A stretch of DNA of 64,000 nucleotides, from contig CP099839.1 of assembly GCA_030062745.1 (NCBI GenBank), positions 11,490,802 through 11,554,801 of the forward strand. The letters run 5' to 3'. Of this stretch, positions 24,648 to 37,420 are shown piece after piece (the first letter of the stretch is position 1; each line of letters begins with the position of its first letter). Made by a program: the position numbers and the translations under genes. Origin of the DNA: Capitulum mitella. Lineage: Eukaryota; Arthropoda; Thecostraca; Pollicipedomorpha; Pollicipedidae. The notes under the pieces are model-generated. The model saw only the letters and a list, made by a program, of their open reading frames with translations, was not told where the DNA came from and did not search any database.

Positions 24648-26019
24648 ACAGTCATTTTGCATCTTAATGAAGCCTGGCGGCAAAAGCATTCTTTCTGTTG
24701 GCATATGCTCGCGAATTCAGTTGCCGTCCGTTTGGTAATAAATCGGACTTGTTATTTAGAATGCGTCAGCAATCGATGTCCTATCTAGGTCGAAATCAAG
24801 GGGTCGCAGGTGATCCAAAGTCCTTGCGTGCTGTTCTTCCTTTCTCGGTTCTGAGCTTTTCTGAAATGGATTTTACGACGCCGTGCTATTTTAGGTCTTC
24901 ATCGTTTTACTTTTCACTATTGAATTATGACCATGCTATGGCCAAAATAGCCCGCGGCCAAATAACAGCGTCATTGATAAATTGCTACCACGATGAATGC
25001 CTACAGTCAATAGACCATTACCCTATGCGTATTCAGAGGACATAAATAGGACATGTGAGGCAGAACGTTTGGGCTTTGGTGCTAGAAAACTGGCACTGTT
25101 ACAGCAAAGGCATTCACTGCCAGCTAAAGTGAAGCCCAGCCGATGCACTCCAAAGAAATAATGAAATGTGATGGTCATTTCCTCCAGTAGTCCTTAATGC
25201 GCGGTGCAGAGTTCGTATCCTGGACGTTGGTTTCTCGAAAAACATGCAGTAGCGCAATGATAAATGATGTGGGACGACTAGTGGACGATGCAATACATGA
25301 AGGATGTAGTTTACGATTAAATGTGAAACGTGGTGCTCAATCTATGGGCTGACCCTTTCGATGCTGGCCATTCAGGGCCAATGAATGCTGAAATGAAATG
25401 AAATGTTTCATCGAAGTTCAAATGTCACGGTGGAATTTAAACGGCATTTTATCATACCAGCACATTGAACTTTGTTGCTGGAGCAGGGCTTTGTTGAAAT
25501 TAATCAAGCAATTTTCCACTGGGCTAGTGGCGAGATTGGGAAAGAAGTTTTGTTTTTAGAAGTCTCCTTAAGCAGCTTTGGATCCTTAAAATCAGTTCAT
25601 ATAACTTTGTCTCGTGGTTTGGAGCACAATAGTTATTTTTATTGTTCGACGAATTTCTCGACAACTGATAGATTTTGGCATGAAGAGAAATTCGCACACT
25701 TTAGTAATATGCAAAAGATCGACAAATATAGTGATCCTGCGCGATATACATGCACTTGATAGAAGGCATTTACAATTTTCCGCTTGTGACGATTGATCAA
25801 CTGATATTTGGTATTATTTGAATTATGCAGTTGTTTTTTAAAGAAATGACATGAAACGAGGGAAGAGTTTGAAATTTTACAAACGACGGGCGCAAACTGC
25901 GTTTCTTGCACCAAAACCTCCATCCATCCTAACTGCGAGAATGGTCGCCATTCAGCTGTCATCACCTCATAGTAGGACGCCATCTGTAACAATACACAGA
26001 TTGCTGGGACGGCTTCGCC

Positions 26020-26470
26020 GCTCCTGCAGGAAGATCAGCTGCTGCCCCGCGGCGACCGAGCGGCCCTGCAGGGAAGTAGATCACGTGCGCCGCCGCCGGG
26101 CCGGGCCGGGCCGGGCCCATCCCGGTCCGGCCGGACTTCTTATCACCTCGCCGGTAGGCCGGCGGCCACGGCCGCCCCCGCCCGTCCGAATTTATGGCGA
26201 TATTATCCCGGCTTGAAAGGGTTTTTGTGGGCCTGCGGCGCGCCGGGACAATGGGCGGAGCCGATCGGCCGGCCGCGGCCCGACCCGCGGCTGTGAAGCG
26301 CCACCGCCGGCAACAACAGCGCCCGGCCGGCGGTAAACAGATACGCCTCGCTCCTGCCGCGGGCGCCGGGCTATTCCCTGGCGTCTCCTCTGTTGTGGCG
26401 TCGTGAAAGGTTTACTGATTGCTGCCTTTCCGGTGCGGACGTTCCAACGCGGCGAGCACCCCCGCCGGTG
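26020..26470. other. CpG-rich patch
   Basis: CCGGGCC-type runs at 26095-26140 and GGCCGG strings. No coding signal found. Confidence 0.55.
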
Positions 26471-27219
26471 CGGTTTGCCGGCTGCTGGGTGTTGAAGTGT
26501 TTGGCAATTTGCCATCCATCCCACGTTGACGGGCTCAGACGGAACCGTGGTGATTCCTATACATCTCGCGTTGTTTACGCTTCTACTAAGGCACTATTGC
26601 GATTTTAACCCATATTTCTGGCTTCAACAATCCGCAGTGTTGCCACCACGACCGGCCGAATGGACGACCAAATCGTCGTTTTCGAGCTTAAGAATGGAAT
26701 CGCACCGTGAGGCATGATTCTGTAGTCTTTCCTTTTCTGCTTTCCGTGTCACTTAGTTTTCCCAGTTCTCGTGCGTTGTCTGTCATCGCTTTTTCGCGTA
26801 CTATTTGAAGCCATGATGTCATCGGCTGTGATAAATTTGCACGCATTAGAGGTCATTAGTGAATCATCGGTCTTTTGTAGCATGACAGTCCCCTCCGTGA
26901 ATTAACCGATCTTGTCTGTTTGGCTTGGTATTACCTATTTACTTGCCCTATGCCGACCAGGAGTGTAGTTCAGGTAGTTCAGGTTTAGCCTGAGGTAAAT
27001 ACGATGCTCCAGCGGACCTGTAACGTTTCATGCAGTGGGACAGGCAAACTTGTAGCGTTGTCTTCTAATGATCCAGAAAAGGTAAACAAATCATAAAAGA
27101 GACACACATGTACCCGATTTTCAGCTGCCCAGCCAGCAGGCACGTTGTCCAAAGGTCCACCAAACTGTGCCTCTACCGTGGACAAAAGTATCCTGCGCGT
27201 CCATTAATCCACCAAGCCC

Positions 27220-27540
27220 GAGCCGAGTGTCGGCGGCGGGCCGTAGGAAAACCGGCCCGCTCCTCTGCCGCCGCCGGCCTCCGCCGGTCGGCTTTGCCGC
27301 GGCAGCCGACAGCGTTTCAGTTTGGTGCGATTGGACGGACGTGGCGGTAACCGGCAGCCCTTTGTCACGGCCGGGCGCTGTTTGGACGGCAAACGGCGCC
27401 TCCGGCGGGCCCCCAGCGCCGGCCGGACGGCCATTCAGGCCCGGCCGCGGCCGGATGCCGGCGACGTTACCAGGCCCGACCGCCGCCGCCGCCGCCGCCG
27501 CCGCCGCAGACCTAGCACGGCGCATCACGTGACCCGAACG
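27220..27540. other. CpG-rich patch with a CCG repeat
   Basis: GGCC/CCGG-rich with a pure (CCG/GCC)n run at about 27480-27507, which encodes an Ala or Arg run in open frames that show no other domain. Confidence 0.6.
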
Positions 27541-29044
27541 TCACGTCGCTGGGGTGTCGGGTGGCCAGCGGTGGTCGCTGTGATGGTGGATGGAGATGGA
27601 AGTGGAGGAATGGACGCAAATGGGGGTGCTTATGACCCGCTACTACGTCGTTTCAGTGATGCGAAGCGAAATGTTTGGTGGCTGTCGAGTTTTTAAATTT
27701 TGATCCTGAAAGACGGACGTAAAAATGTCGTGCACGCCACGGCCCATTAAAATATAAAACGTCTTTAGGTACGTGGTAAGGTTCAGATGACGATGACTAA
27801 AAATAAGCTCAGTTTCCACCCGCCAAAGTGCAGCACGCGCGCTTCTCACGTGTAGAAGACACGAGGGCACGAGGACACGCAAGTCCATGAGTGCCCGCAA
27901 AAGCCTCACTTCCGTTGGGCGAAATTAACTTCATTGAACAACCGGTGGATAGTCCATTAAAATCGCCATAGCGGCGGACTTGCCGAAACCAGCTGCACCT
28001 CGCAGGGGCCACAGTGCCGCCTGCCTGGGCCGATTATCGAACGCCTGCAGCGAATGAGTTCCGAAAGTAGTTCCGCCGCCAGTGATGGGGTCGTCAAACG
28101 GCGCCACACTAACTGGGATGAGGAGCGTTACTGATGTCATTGGCGCAGCATGAAGCAAGTTTGAAATACAATAAATGTATTTCCGCCTCAGCGAAGCAAA
28201 AACAACCAGATAGTTTTGAAACTTATTCTGCTCACCACCCGCTTACCGGTGTCCAAACAAAACAAACGTCTCCCAAACCCCAAAATAATTCATTTGCAAA
28301 CTAAGAAACCATCTTGGAGCCTGAAAGGCGTGGTTTCAGCGCTCATAGTGTTGCAACAAACAATCTCAACTTCTCTCTTGCGCGTTCGAATGAGTGGAAC
28401 AACCTAGTTACCCAGAATACATTTGTCAAAACCGTCACATGTGACTGCGCTTGACGTTCAGAACTGTGTTTACTGTGCTGAAGAAAATTCACCTCGATTC
28501 GTTGTCGATAATTGTGGATTTGTGTTTGCAACTTGCCAGAGGAATGTACATACGTTTGAAAGTTGAACATGAACATCAGCCAGTAGTCCGTATTCTTTTT
28601 CAACATTTATGTAGAGAATGTGAGTGTTTGAAACTTTCTATGTTACATGTGATAAATTAACGAAGGCAAAGTAAAGTAGAGTCGTTCGGAAAAATAAGAT
28701 CACCACTGGAAACAGACATTCTAGACTTGCTCTTTTCGCTATTCCCGGAAATAATACTCCTAAGGCACTAGCGAAAAGCAAATGACGGTACGTAGCGATA
28801 CAAGAGCGAACAAAGTTGGTGTGGAACAGATTCCTTCATCAGCATCTCTAATGCCTTTTGCAGGCGCAAACCATCAGGTCAAAATCCCAACTGCTCTGAA
28901 ATTCACTCTGGTTCCTGCTTTGGATAATCTGCATGCTCCCATGCAGTGCGAGCACTTATCAGAGTCTAATCTTGCTATTTAGGCACTATCCCTGAGGACC
29001 TGAGCCATCTCGAAGAGATCTCTAACTCTCCCATTTAGGCCCGA

Positions 29045-29585
29045 GACCCTCATGCTGGCCCTGCTCCGATTCAGGCTGGTCCTGGTCCGGCTCAGGCTGG
29101 TCCTGGTCCTACTCCTCAGGTTGGTCCTGGTCCGTCTCAGGCTGGTTCTGGTCCGACACCTCAGGCCGGTCCTGGTCCGACTCCTCGGGCCGGTCCTAGT
29201 CCGACTCCTCAGGTTGATCCTGGTCCGTCTCAGGCTGGTCCTGGTCCTACTCCTCAGGCCGGTCCTGGTCCGACTCCTCGGGCCGGTCCTAGTCCGACTC
29301 CTCAGGTTGGTCCTGGTCGGACTCCTCAGGCCGGTCCTGTTCGGACTCCTCAGGCCGGTCCTGGTCCGACTCTCAGGCCGGTCCTGGTCCGCCTCAGTCT
29401 CGTCCTGGTCCGACTCCTCAGGCCGGTCCTGGTCGGCCTCCTCAGGCCGGTCCTGGTCCGCCTCAGTCTGGTCCTGGTCGGCCTCCTCAGGCCGATCCTG
29501 GTCCGCCTCAGTCTGGTCCTGGTCCGCCTCAGTCTGGTCCTGGTCCGACTCCTCAGGCCGGCCCTGGTCCGGCTCAGGCGAGCCT
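29045..29585. repeat. 24/21-bp minisatellite, Gly-Pro frame
   Basis: Units of the type CAGGCCGGTCCTGGTCCGAC plus CTCCT (24 bp) alternate with 21-bp variants. Both lengths are multiples of 3, so frames hold. One frame reads AGPGPTPQ repeatedly from about 29040 to 29375, where a 1-base loss shifts it. A TAG precedes that frame and there is no ATG. Another frame gives the 225-residue ORF 29052-29729. Probably a minisatellite, less likely an exon relic. Confidence 0.85.
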
Positions 29586-29589
29586 CAGT

Positions 29590-30667
29590 CGGCGGCGGTC
29601 CGGACCCACCTCGGCCCGGCGTTGACGGTGCCCGGCCGGGCCAGATCGATGCGCACACCTTGCACCTGCAGGCCGGCCGGTCAGGCGTCGCCTGCAATGG
29701 CCGGGCTTCCGGCCGGCTGCCGGCCGTGAGGCGGTCAGCTGTGATTTAGGGCCGGCCGGCCGCCGGCGCGTCGTAACCCAATCAGGACGGCTCGACGTCG
29801 GAGCGGAGTTGGCCGTTCATGCTAATGCACTGCAGCGGTAAAGGCCGCTACGGGCCGAGGCTTTCCCGCTGATTGGAGCGACCTGACCCTTCAGGTTGAG
29901 ACGGCTAAAGCGTTCTTCTAAGTGGGAGGTAGCGGGATGCTTGTTACCTGTTGCAGGATGCCGTTATGTTATGCCGTTATGCAGGATGCTAAGGCTATGT
30001 CTCTGGTTCTTACAACTACCACAGTGTGCTAGGAGTATTTGCATTGCAGATCTTTTAGTCTTCATTAACCAAACTTTAATGTGCGTATCATGTAATGATC
30101 GACCTTCGACGGTTGCCCACCTCCTTTCGAAAACCGTTTCTTTTTTGGACTGTACATCGTTATTCGCCCCACCTATTCTCTTGCCGATAAGTCACTAACG
30201 ACAGTCTTCCTACAGTTGCTTTTGGACGCCCAGCATGGTCTGTCAACCTGGCCTCGGCGAGCAAGACTCAATACAGCTATAACTTCCTGATCCAGACTGG
30301 TGACGTCACCCAAAGGAGCGGTCATCTCGGCGCGGTGTAGGCGGTCATTGGCGTCATCCGGACGGAGTGAATTAGTGCTGCGGCTCCGTCTGGACCTGAA
30401 ACGACGTGCGGCGGCGGCGGCGACGGCTGCGGCGAAGCAGAGGCCTCGGCGAAGTCTGGTGATGCCCTTGTGATTCGGTGACAGACTCGGCTGCCTCCGT
30501 GCCAGCACATCAGTGAAGAGCCAGGCTGCGACGTCCGCTTCTCACCCCTCCAGCTGGCTGACCTCGAACCGATGACCGGCTCCGGCCCGGACGGCCGCCT
30601 CCTCCGCGAGGTCATGGCCCCGGGGGTCGGCTGGTGACCTGTGACCGGGTCACGGCGGCCGGCGACT
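29590..30667. other. CpG-rich region upstream of the candidate first exon
   Basis: Two GC-rich blocks (29590-29860, 30300-30667) flank an AT-richer part. ATGCTAAT, an octamer/POU-like word, occurs at 29819-29826. A promoter role for the exon at 30668 is inferred only from composition and position. Confidence 0.4.
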
Positions 30668-30743
30668 ATGCCGGCCGGCGGCGGTCGCAGGGCAGCGCGG
30701 ACACCCCTGCTGAGCGCCTGCCTCCTGCTCCTGTACACCACAG
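30668..30743 (+). CDS. Candidate alternative first exon (signal peptide)
   Basis: Seen: ATG at 30668 (an in-frame ATG also at 30641), a basic N-region (GGGRRAART), a hydrophobic core LLSACLLLLY and a small-residue end TTG, then a strong donor CAG|GTGAGC at 30744. It lies in a CpG-rich zone like the one over the nAChR start. The exon ends in phase 1. An acceptor CCAG at 51618-51621 in the nAChR first exon is followed by GC GGA GCC GGA AAC, which needs exactly a phase-1 partner and would give [11 protein letters not shown]. Inference: this is an alternative, or even the main, signal-peptide exon of the nAChR gene, about 21 kb upstream. It could instead belong to an unrelated gene or be chance; no following exon of another gene was found. 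Confidence 0.4.
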
Positions 30744-30783
30744 GTGAGCCGCCGCGGCGGAGCTCGGTCGAGCGCCGCAGCCC

Positions 30784-33700
30784 ACACGCGCGCTCTCATA
30801 GGTGTTGGACTATGAAGTCACCGCTCGGTTACAATCGACAGGCGTGCTCATTTGTGCGAATGTCATGGCTTGATCGTTCGCCGCATTTCGTGTTTGATAT
30901 AATACCTGTGTCTTGCAGAACAGCAGCATGGGACGTTAAACAGAATATGGATATTATTCCGTTTTAGCATGACGTTTCGCCACTGTCGCTGTCTGTGTGT
31001 CGGTTCAAATATGATGGTTAGTAACCGGCTGGTGGGATATCACTGGCCCGACTGTCGGCGGCGGAGAACCCCGTGGCTGCGGTAAAGGTCATTTTATGGC
31101 CGCAGTGATACATTACAGATCCCCCGGGCTCACTTACAGCTGCTAAGGCCATATTATTCAATGTTTAAAATGGCTGGGAGCCGAAATGGGCGCCGCGAGC
31201 ACTGAAAAGCAGCAAATCTGTGATCACGTATTTTGTTTCACAATTAAACTAATGTTAAGAACAAGCAGTGAAATTGCTTGAAAATGCCTGGAAATGTCTC
31301 AGTTAACACAAAACGTGACATTGTCGAATGACACGAAGTGTTGTTAGCTTTCCGATGCAGTCGTTATGCTTAATGTTTTATGGTAACAGGAAGATAGTAA
31401 GCGGAGTATGTCTGATAATACTCGTAGTATGAAAGAGATCCCCTTGCAGTCATTCAGAATATGTTATGCAGCGGAACGAAATTGACGTGCGCCTCACTGA
31501 GTTTGGAAGACATTTTTGCAAATGAACAACAATCGGTTTGCCAGTGAAACATTTACATACCTTTATAATGTTTATGGTAAAGTACGCAATGAACATTGTT
31601 TATGGCCCATTCCATCCTTCTCGACATGCGTAAAACTCTGTCCTGCAGCACTTTAAAAGGCGTTCGGGAACGAAAGTTTCGTTCCTCGGATGGGCATAAG
31701 TTTACGAACAAATACAAAACTGTAGCCAATCTGGAACAAAGCGCTGACGAAGGACAGTTTTGTCAGTCTTTAATAATGTTCTCCACCGAATTCCGTTTTC
31801 AAAACTCCGAAGTCCAAAGACCAAATCTACTAGAATTGCAGCCGGGTTTTCGGGCCAACCTGCGTCACCGTGCGATACAAGCAGAGGGAAAGCTTTGCAT
31901 CTCTTGATGCCGCGGCTTTGTTCCTTCCCACTAGGTTTGCTTTGGCGGTCTGCACCAAATAACGGAAGCTGCACTCAGATATGGGGATTTTCAATCCGTC
32001 TTCATTTTCTAACAAGGCGCTACGTGGAAGCGGCCTAATTTGCGCTTGGGCCTCGACGCCTAGCTTGCGTTTGGTGAAATGTCTCCTCTGGTAAGGCGCA
32101 TTCACATGCGTGGCTCGTTTATCAGCCCTGCACTTTTTGGAATTCTGGGAAGATTGGGAGAACGCTACAAGCTTATACCGAATGCTGCCATATGCAAACA
32201 CATATTCGCATACTGTTCGCATTCGCATACTGTAGGTGCCCGTACATACATACGACAGCTAGCACGTGGTAGCAAGCAGTCTACATGATGAAAAGGTTGC
32301 TTCACATGAAGCAAATATCTCTGAGCTCGCGCACCAAAACAGACACATTGCGCCAAAAGGATACAGATCATATATGAAAATACCTACTTACTTTATCTTT
32401 TAGTGACGACATCGAATGCCAGATAGCATGCGAATGCCATCAGTTTCATTGCCTCAAACGTCTCTGTTCATCGCACTGTTCTTTTCCACATTTTTGTTAT
32501 TCGCGGGCAAAGCTTGATACACTAAGCATTCATAGCTACATTAACCTTTTGCGCACACATGTAGTCCCCATTTTATATTAAGGAGGAATGCGTTTATCAG
32601 AAGGTAATGTCACCTTTACGTTATCGTTGGTGATGTGAGCCAGTGTCAAGGCGTCCAGACACCGCACTATCCGTTTCGTTTTACTATGCTTCGAAGAAAT
32701 TGACTACATCTTGATAAAAAGTTAATTCCCAAAACAGTAGAACATTGTCTCATAGCCAAATTATCGAATTGCTTTTTGGTTTGTTTTTCCCAAACAGTAT
32801 TCCACGGATTACGCATTTGTCTGCATTTTGACCTGAAAGAGGGAAGGTTATGGTCCCCACATAGATGATCCTATGTGGAAGCAAGTGGAAACCAGGTTCT
32901 TTTTGCATCTTTGAGACTGACCTTTTTTCTGAATTCGCGGAAGTAATGAATATACCGTACAACAAGGCGACGTAATGTCATGCTGGTACTTGCACAGTGC
33001 AAGACTATTCAGGGTGCTCATAGCAACTCAGTGCGGAGTAACATGCACCAGGAAATAATGGAATTCACGGGCGACAAATGGCTGGATCCAACCGTAATAA
33101 TCATTGATTTCGCATACATTGTGCAGAACGAGGCAAGTGGCTGTTCCTAGATAGATGTTTCGCACGAATTGCGACTTACTTGAAACACGACCTAGGCATA
33201 TCCTAGTGACGAGGACAGGTTTCTTCAGTAGTGGTTAAATGACACCTATGAGCTGCCGGGTTTGCTAGAAAGCGAAACCCTAGTTTCAGCTACAACTGTA
33301 ACCGTGAACCCCTAATAGAAGCGTTGGTTACGTGATCGTGACAGTATAAACCAAACACGAGCCTCTACAGGACAATCGTAGCGCAGTCCATGTGGTCTCT
33401 AATCCAAGACATGAATAAAACCGACTTTATTTATCCAAATTTTTTACTCAAAACCGATTTAATGCAGCATTTATTTCAAAGAAGAGATGTTTTTTGATGT
33501 TATAATCTAGATTAACAATAAGACGCTTTTTAAATTAAATTATTGTTCAGGTGCCATAAGCACATATTCTTCCCGTAATGACATCAAGTGTCCATTTAAC
33601 GAGTTTTTTGCCCACCAAATGTGTGTATGTTTGGTGGCCTCGCGGCTTACAAGGCATTCGGTTTATCTATTTATTTATCACTTTTACCAGCAGGCTGCTG

Positions 33701-34198
33701 TCCACTAACAGCTGTATTCATACTTTAAAACGTTTGGTTTTCAACTAGTCCTTGTGTGACAGGAAGCTCTAGACCCATACTAGTTTGGAATGCGGTGGCT
33801 GAATGCAAAAAAAAATATTAATGGTAATTTTAAACACGAGGGTAAAAAAGATGGATGTCTGTGGTTCAGTTTTGCCCAAATTAGCCTTCTATTTATTATC
33901 GTTGTTTATTTCATAAAGGTAGTCTTTGGCATCCGAAAGTCTGCCCCATCCTTCCTTTGTTAATTGTGAAATGAAAGCACGGCACTGGTAAAATATTTTA
34001 TGGTAGCTAATTTTGCCCAGCTGCATCTCTCATTCACCGTTGTGACTGAATTAATGCTCTAATCTGAAAGACGTTAATTGTATGTATGTTGAATGATGTT
34101 AGTATGAAATATGTATAATATTGGTAGTTATGTTATTAGTATTTGATGTCACTAGTATTATAATATTATGAGTATAATATATTATTTTATAGTATATA

Positions 34199-34245
<47 letters not shown>

Positions 34246-34914
34246 TAATATTCTTAGTAGTACAATAATAATGGAAGTTAGTATGTAATATGGAAGACGT
34301 TAGTAGCTCTCTCTCAGACAGGTCTTTGGAGAGGAAAAGGGAGAGGATGCTGAAGAATGAGACGACGTTTCATGCTACTGAGCACGACAATAATTGGCTG
34401 GGGGGAACAACGACTCTATGATATCGATTAGCCGCAAGAACAGCTGAGCCCAAATCACCATTCGCCCAGGCATCCGTCTTCCGGACAGTGCTCTCTACTG
34501 CGATGTTTCTTTTCTCACCTGTCTCATCGAATGTCCGCTTATAGGAATAGCCAGGAGATAAGGCGGTTGTCAGGTGCATGCACGTGCAAAGGTCCGAGAA
34601 AATACGTGAAACATACAGACACGAAAGCCGTTAACAGGAAAAGAATTTAAGGCTCATTAACTTTGCATGAAAGCAACTGGCAGTAAAGGGAATGAATAGG
34701 ACCAATGAGATCGGTACTGCCCATTTTAAAAAGTTGAAAGAGAATATGTAGCTGTATTTTATGTTGCTTGGGCTACGTTCACGAACCGTTCGGTTGGACC
34801 CTATTTCCCTACGTCCAGTGGCGTGGGTGGCATTCTACGTTCCTCGTACTAAATGGTGTTGAGAAGAAGAAGAGCCTTGTTCATAACTTATGAAGTTTTT
34901 CAGTCTACCCTAGG
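30784..34914. other. AT-rich region, no gene recognised
   Basis: Short ORFs only. A (TA)n microsatellite lies at 34205-34242 in a very AT-rich stretch from 33400. If the upstream first exon is real, this is intron of the nAChR gene. Confidence 0.5.
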
Positions 34915-35258
34915 TTTATTTTTATTTTTATTTCTTGTTTAATAAACCTAGCCCCGTGTGCTGAAGCGGGCGGTGCTGGACTCAGAGCCAAGCTAAGCCA
35001 AGCTTGTTGCTCGTCCCTTATCTTGCCAGCCAAGTATTCCCACATATGGAGTAATTTTGCCCCAGACGCCGAGCCAGATGGAGCTGGAGAATCTTTATCG
35101 TGCCACGCTACTCCAAGACATGGCCACCCCGTGCTTGGCTGACCCTTTCAGTCTCAGGCCAAATACAGGCGCCCGCTCTAGGACTCAAATCCAGGGCCTG
35201 CCGCACACCAGACCCTACTGTCCGGTTTCTTATCCGTCAAGCCACGACGACGGCTAGA
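34915..35258 (-). repeat. tRNA-derived SINE, copy 3, with A-rich tail
   Basis: On the minus strand the head reads CGTCGTGGCTTGACGGATAAG, whose TGGCTTGACGG matches a tRNA A box, then GGATTTGAGTCCTAG (B box), the shared body CTGTATTTGGCCTGAGACTG, and a 3' tail of AAATAAAAATAAAAATAAA type near 34917-34940. This is the most complete copy and defines a unit of about 340 bp. Confidence 0.78.
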
Positions 35259-37420
35259 TGTATGTAATGCTAGCCAGTGAAGACTGGTGACGTTATCGTC
35301 CTCATCTCCCGCGCCTCAGGATTTTAAGACTGCGTGACATCACGGCAGTAATTTGATGGGATAGGCCCGCGCCAACTTGAAAAAATGACGTGCAAGGCAT
35401 AACCAAGGAGAGAAGACTTGCTTTAATCAGATGATATGAGGTCGCGTATGCTGACATTGCATCCCCCTGAGAGTTTTAGAAAAATTTATGTTGGAAGGGA
35501 TACTGCTGACGTTTACTGTTGTAACTATTCCGGGAAAATTTCGGCCGGCCGTGCCTACAGCTGTAATAGGAGCGCAACATTGTTTACGCTGTTTTCTTTG
35601 CTGCCAGTCCATTTCGTACCCTGACATTTGTGCAAAGGTCAGTGACTCTTAACTGACTAATTAGGTACGTTGATCAGTGTGTACATAGCAACATAATACC
35701 TTGTTTCTTCGGCTTCGTACCTCCAAGCAATATAGGTTTCTCCAGTGGTTCTTCGGTAGCTCTAGTTTGGAAGCCTCTCAACAGAGGGCAGCTATTTGTC
35801 CTTTCGGACTGTCGGCGCAAACTGTCGGGGAAGCTGGACAGGTTAGGCTTTGGTCTTCCCGCAGGCCTGAGCAATCACGTAACGGAAAACAACAAAACAG
35901 AGTCCTCTTGATAATCGGGGAAAAATTGCAGATATCTCGGAATTTGCTGGTCGGGAAAGGATTTTTTGTGATGCATCTGGTATATGTGTTATAGCAAAAG
36001 CTCGTTGCTGGTATCAGTCTTTCTTCCTATAAATACGGTGAATTTTCATGAAAATCTTCAAGAATTCCAATCGAAGTCAGTACGATGGTTAACGAAGCTT
36101 AGGTTATCTCTATTTATAGAGAACGTTGCTTAAGCTGGCATAATACTGGCAAAACTTCAGATGACAGCACATTGCTCAGTGTGATCGATAAGCAATTTAC
36201 CCAGGGTGTACTATTTTGGTCTGTATTGGGGCAGAGCCGGTCGCTTTGATCAGAAAACGCTGCGTTTCCGGTCCGTCATAAGGCTAAATGATGTCCGTTG
36301 CGACCGTTCATTAAAAATGCTACTTATTACCTATCCAAAGGTGAAGATGCAGGTGAATTCCTTTTTTAGTCTTCAAGTTTATTTCCCGGACCGGACGAGT
36401 CCTGAGTCATCACGCGCGGATCCAGGGAGTTCGGGGCGCCGTCATCCTTTTCCAGATTTTTTGAGAGTTCAGTAAATGTTTACATTATCGGGAATTTCGC
36501 GCTCAGAAGGCCCCGTCCACCTATCTCCCATCACTCCCATTTCCCAAAAATCCTGCATCCACGACTGATTATCATCTTCCGCTTACATTGCTCGCCATAC
36601 GACCACCGGCACGTGACAATGAGAGGAACCTTGAGTGGTAGGCTGCACCGCAATACAGGACGGCCATGCGGTGCAATTGTCAACCGCTAATCCATTTCTA
36701 GAGGGCACTCGCTGGCACCGGTATCGAGCTCATGCCACCGACGGAGAACACCAAAACCATTTCAGGAGTGCCTTCCAGCACACACGTGACTTAACCTCCG
36801 CGTGCCTCTCTGCGCCGTTCATTGGTTTTGTGGTCCATGAATTTGGCGCGTGCTCGCGGCCGGCCGCTGTTCATGAGCAGTACGTCTGGGCACGAGACCT
36901 CCTCGGGCGTAATGCAACGCTCCAGCGCGATCGCACCAAGACGACTCAGACGGGCGGCTTCTAAGTCGGAGCTGCAGAAAAAGTGGAGAAACAGGAGGAG
37001 AGGACTGGGGAAACGGAAGTTTCTAAAAGAGGAAGACGAGGACGCAGGAGCTCAATGGCGAGGCAAGAGCAGAACGAAGACTGAGCAGTACAGACGGGTC
37101 ATTGAGATCAGCTGTGGGAGAAACAGGAGAGATGGAGGAAAACACCAAAACCGTATTTTCAATATTTTTTTGACGGATTCATATCATAAAAAGCAGGCTT
37201 TGGTAACTGCAAATGGTTCTTCACACAATACCAAGCTCCTGTGGCCAATTTTAAAACAGTGCGAAATGGACAATCTACGCGGCACTACAGAATGTCTAGA
37301 ATAGCAATATTTTTGCCGATAAAACCCATAGGAATTACGTGGAAATCATTGCCAAGTACCATAGGGTCGCCAGCTTATTCTGAGACTTGCATTGCCGGAA
37401 AAAGCTGCAAAAATGATATG
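35259..37420. other. No gene recognised
   Basis: Intermediate composition; short ORFs without domains, no repeat family member seen. Confidence 0.5.

Noticed and set aside
25120..25410. Possible further SINE (AGTTCGTATCC and a GGCTGACCCTTTC stretch)
   Set aside because: Similarity to the four SINE copies is too patchy and there is no A box.
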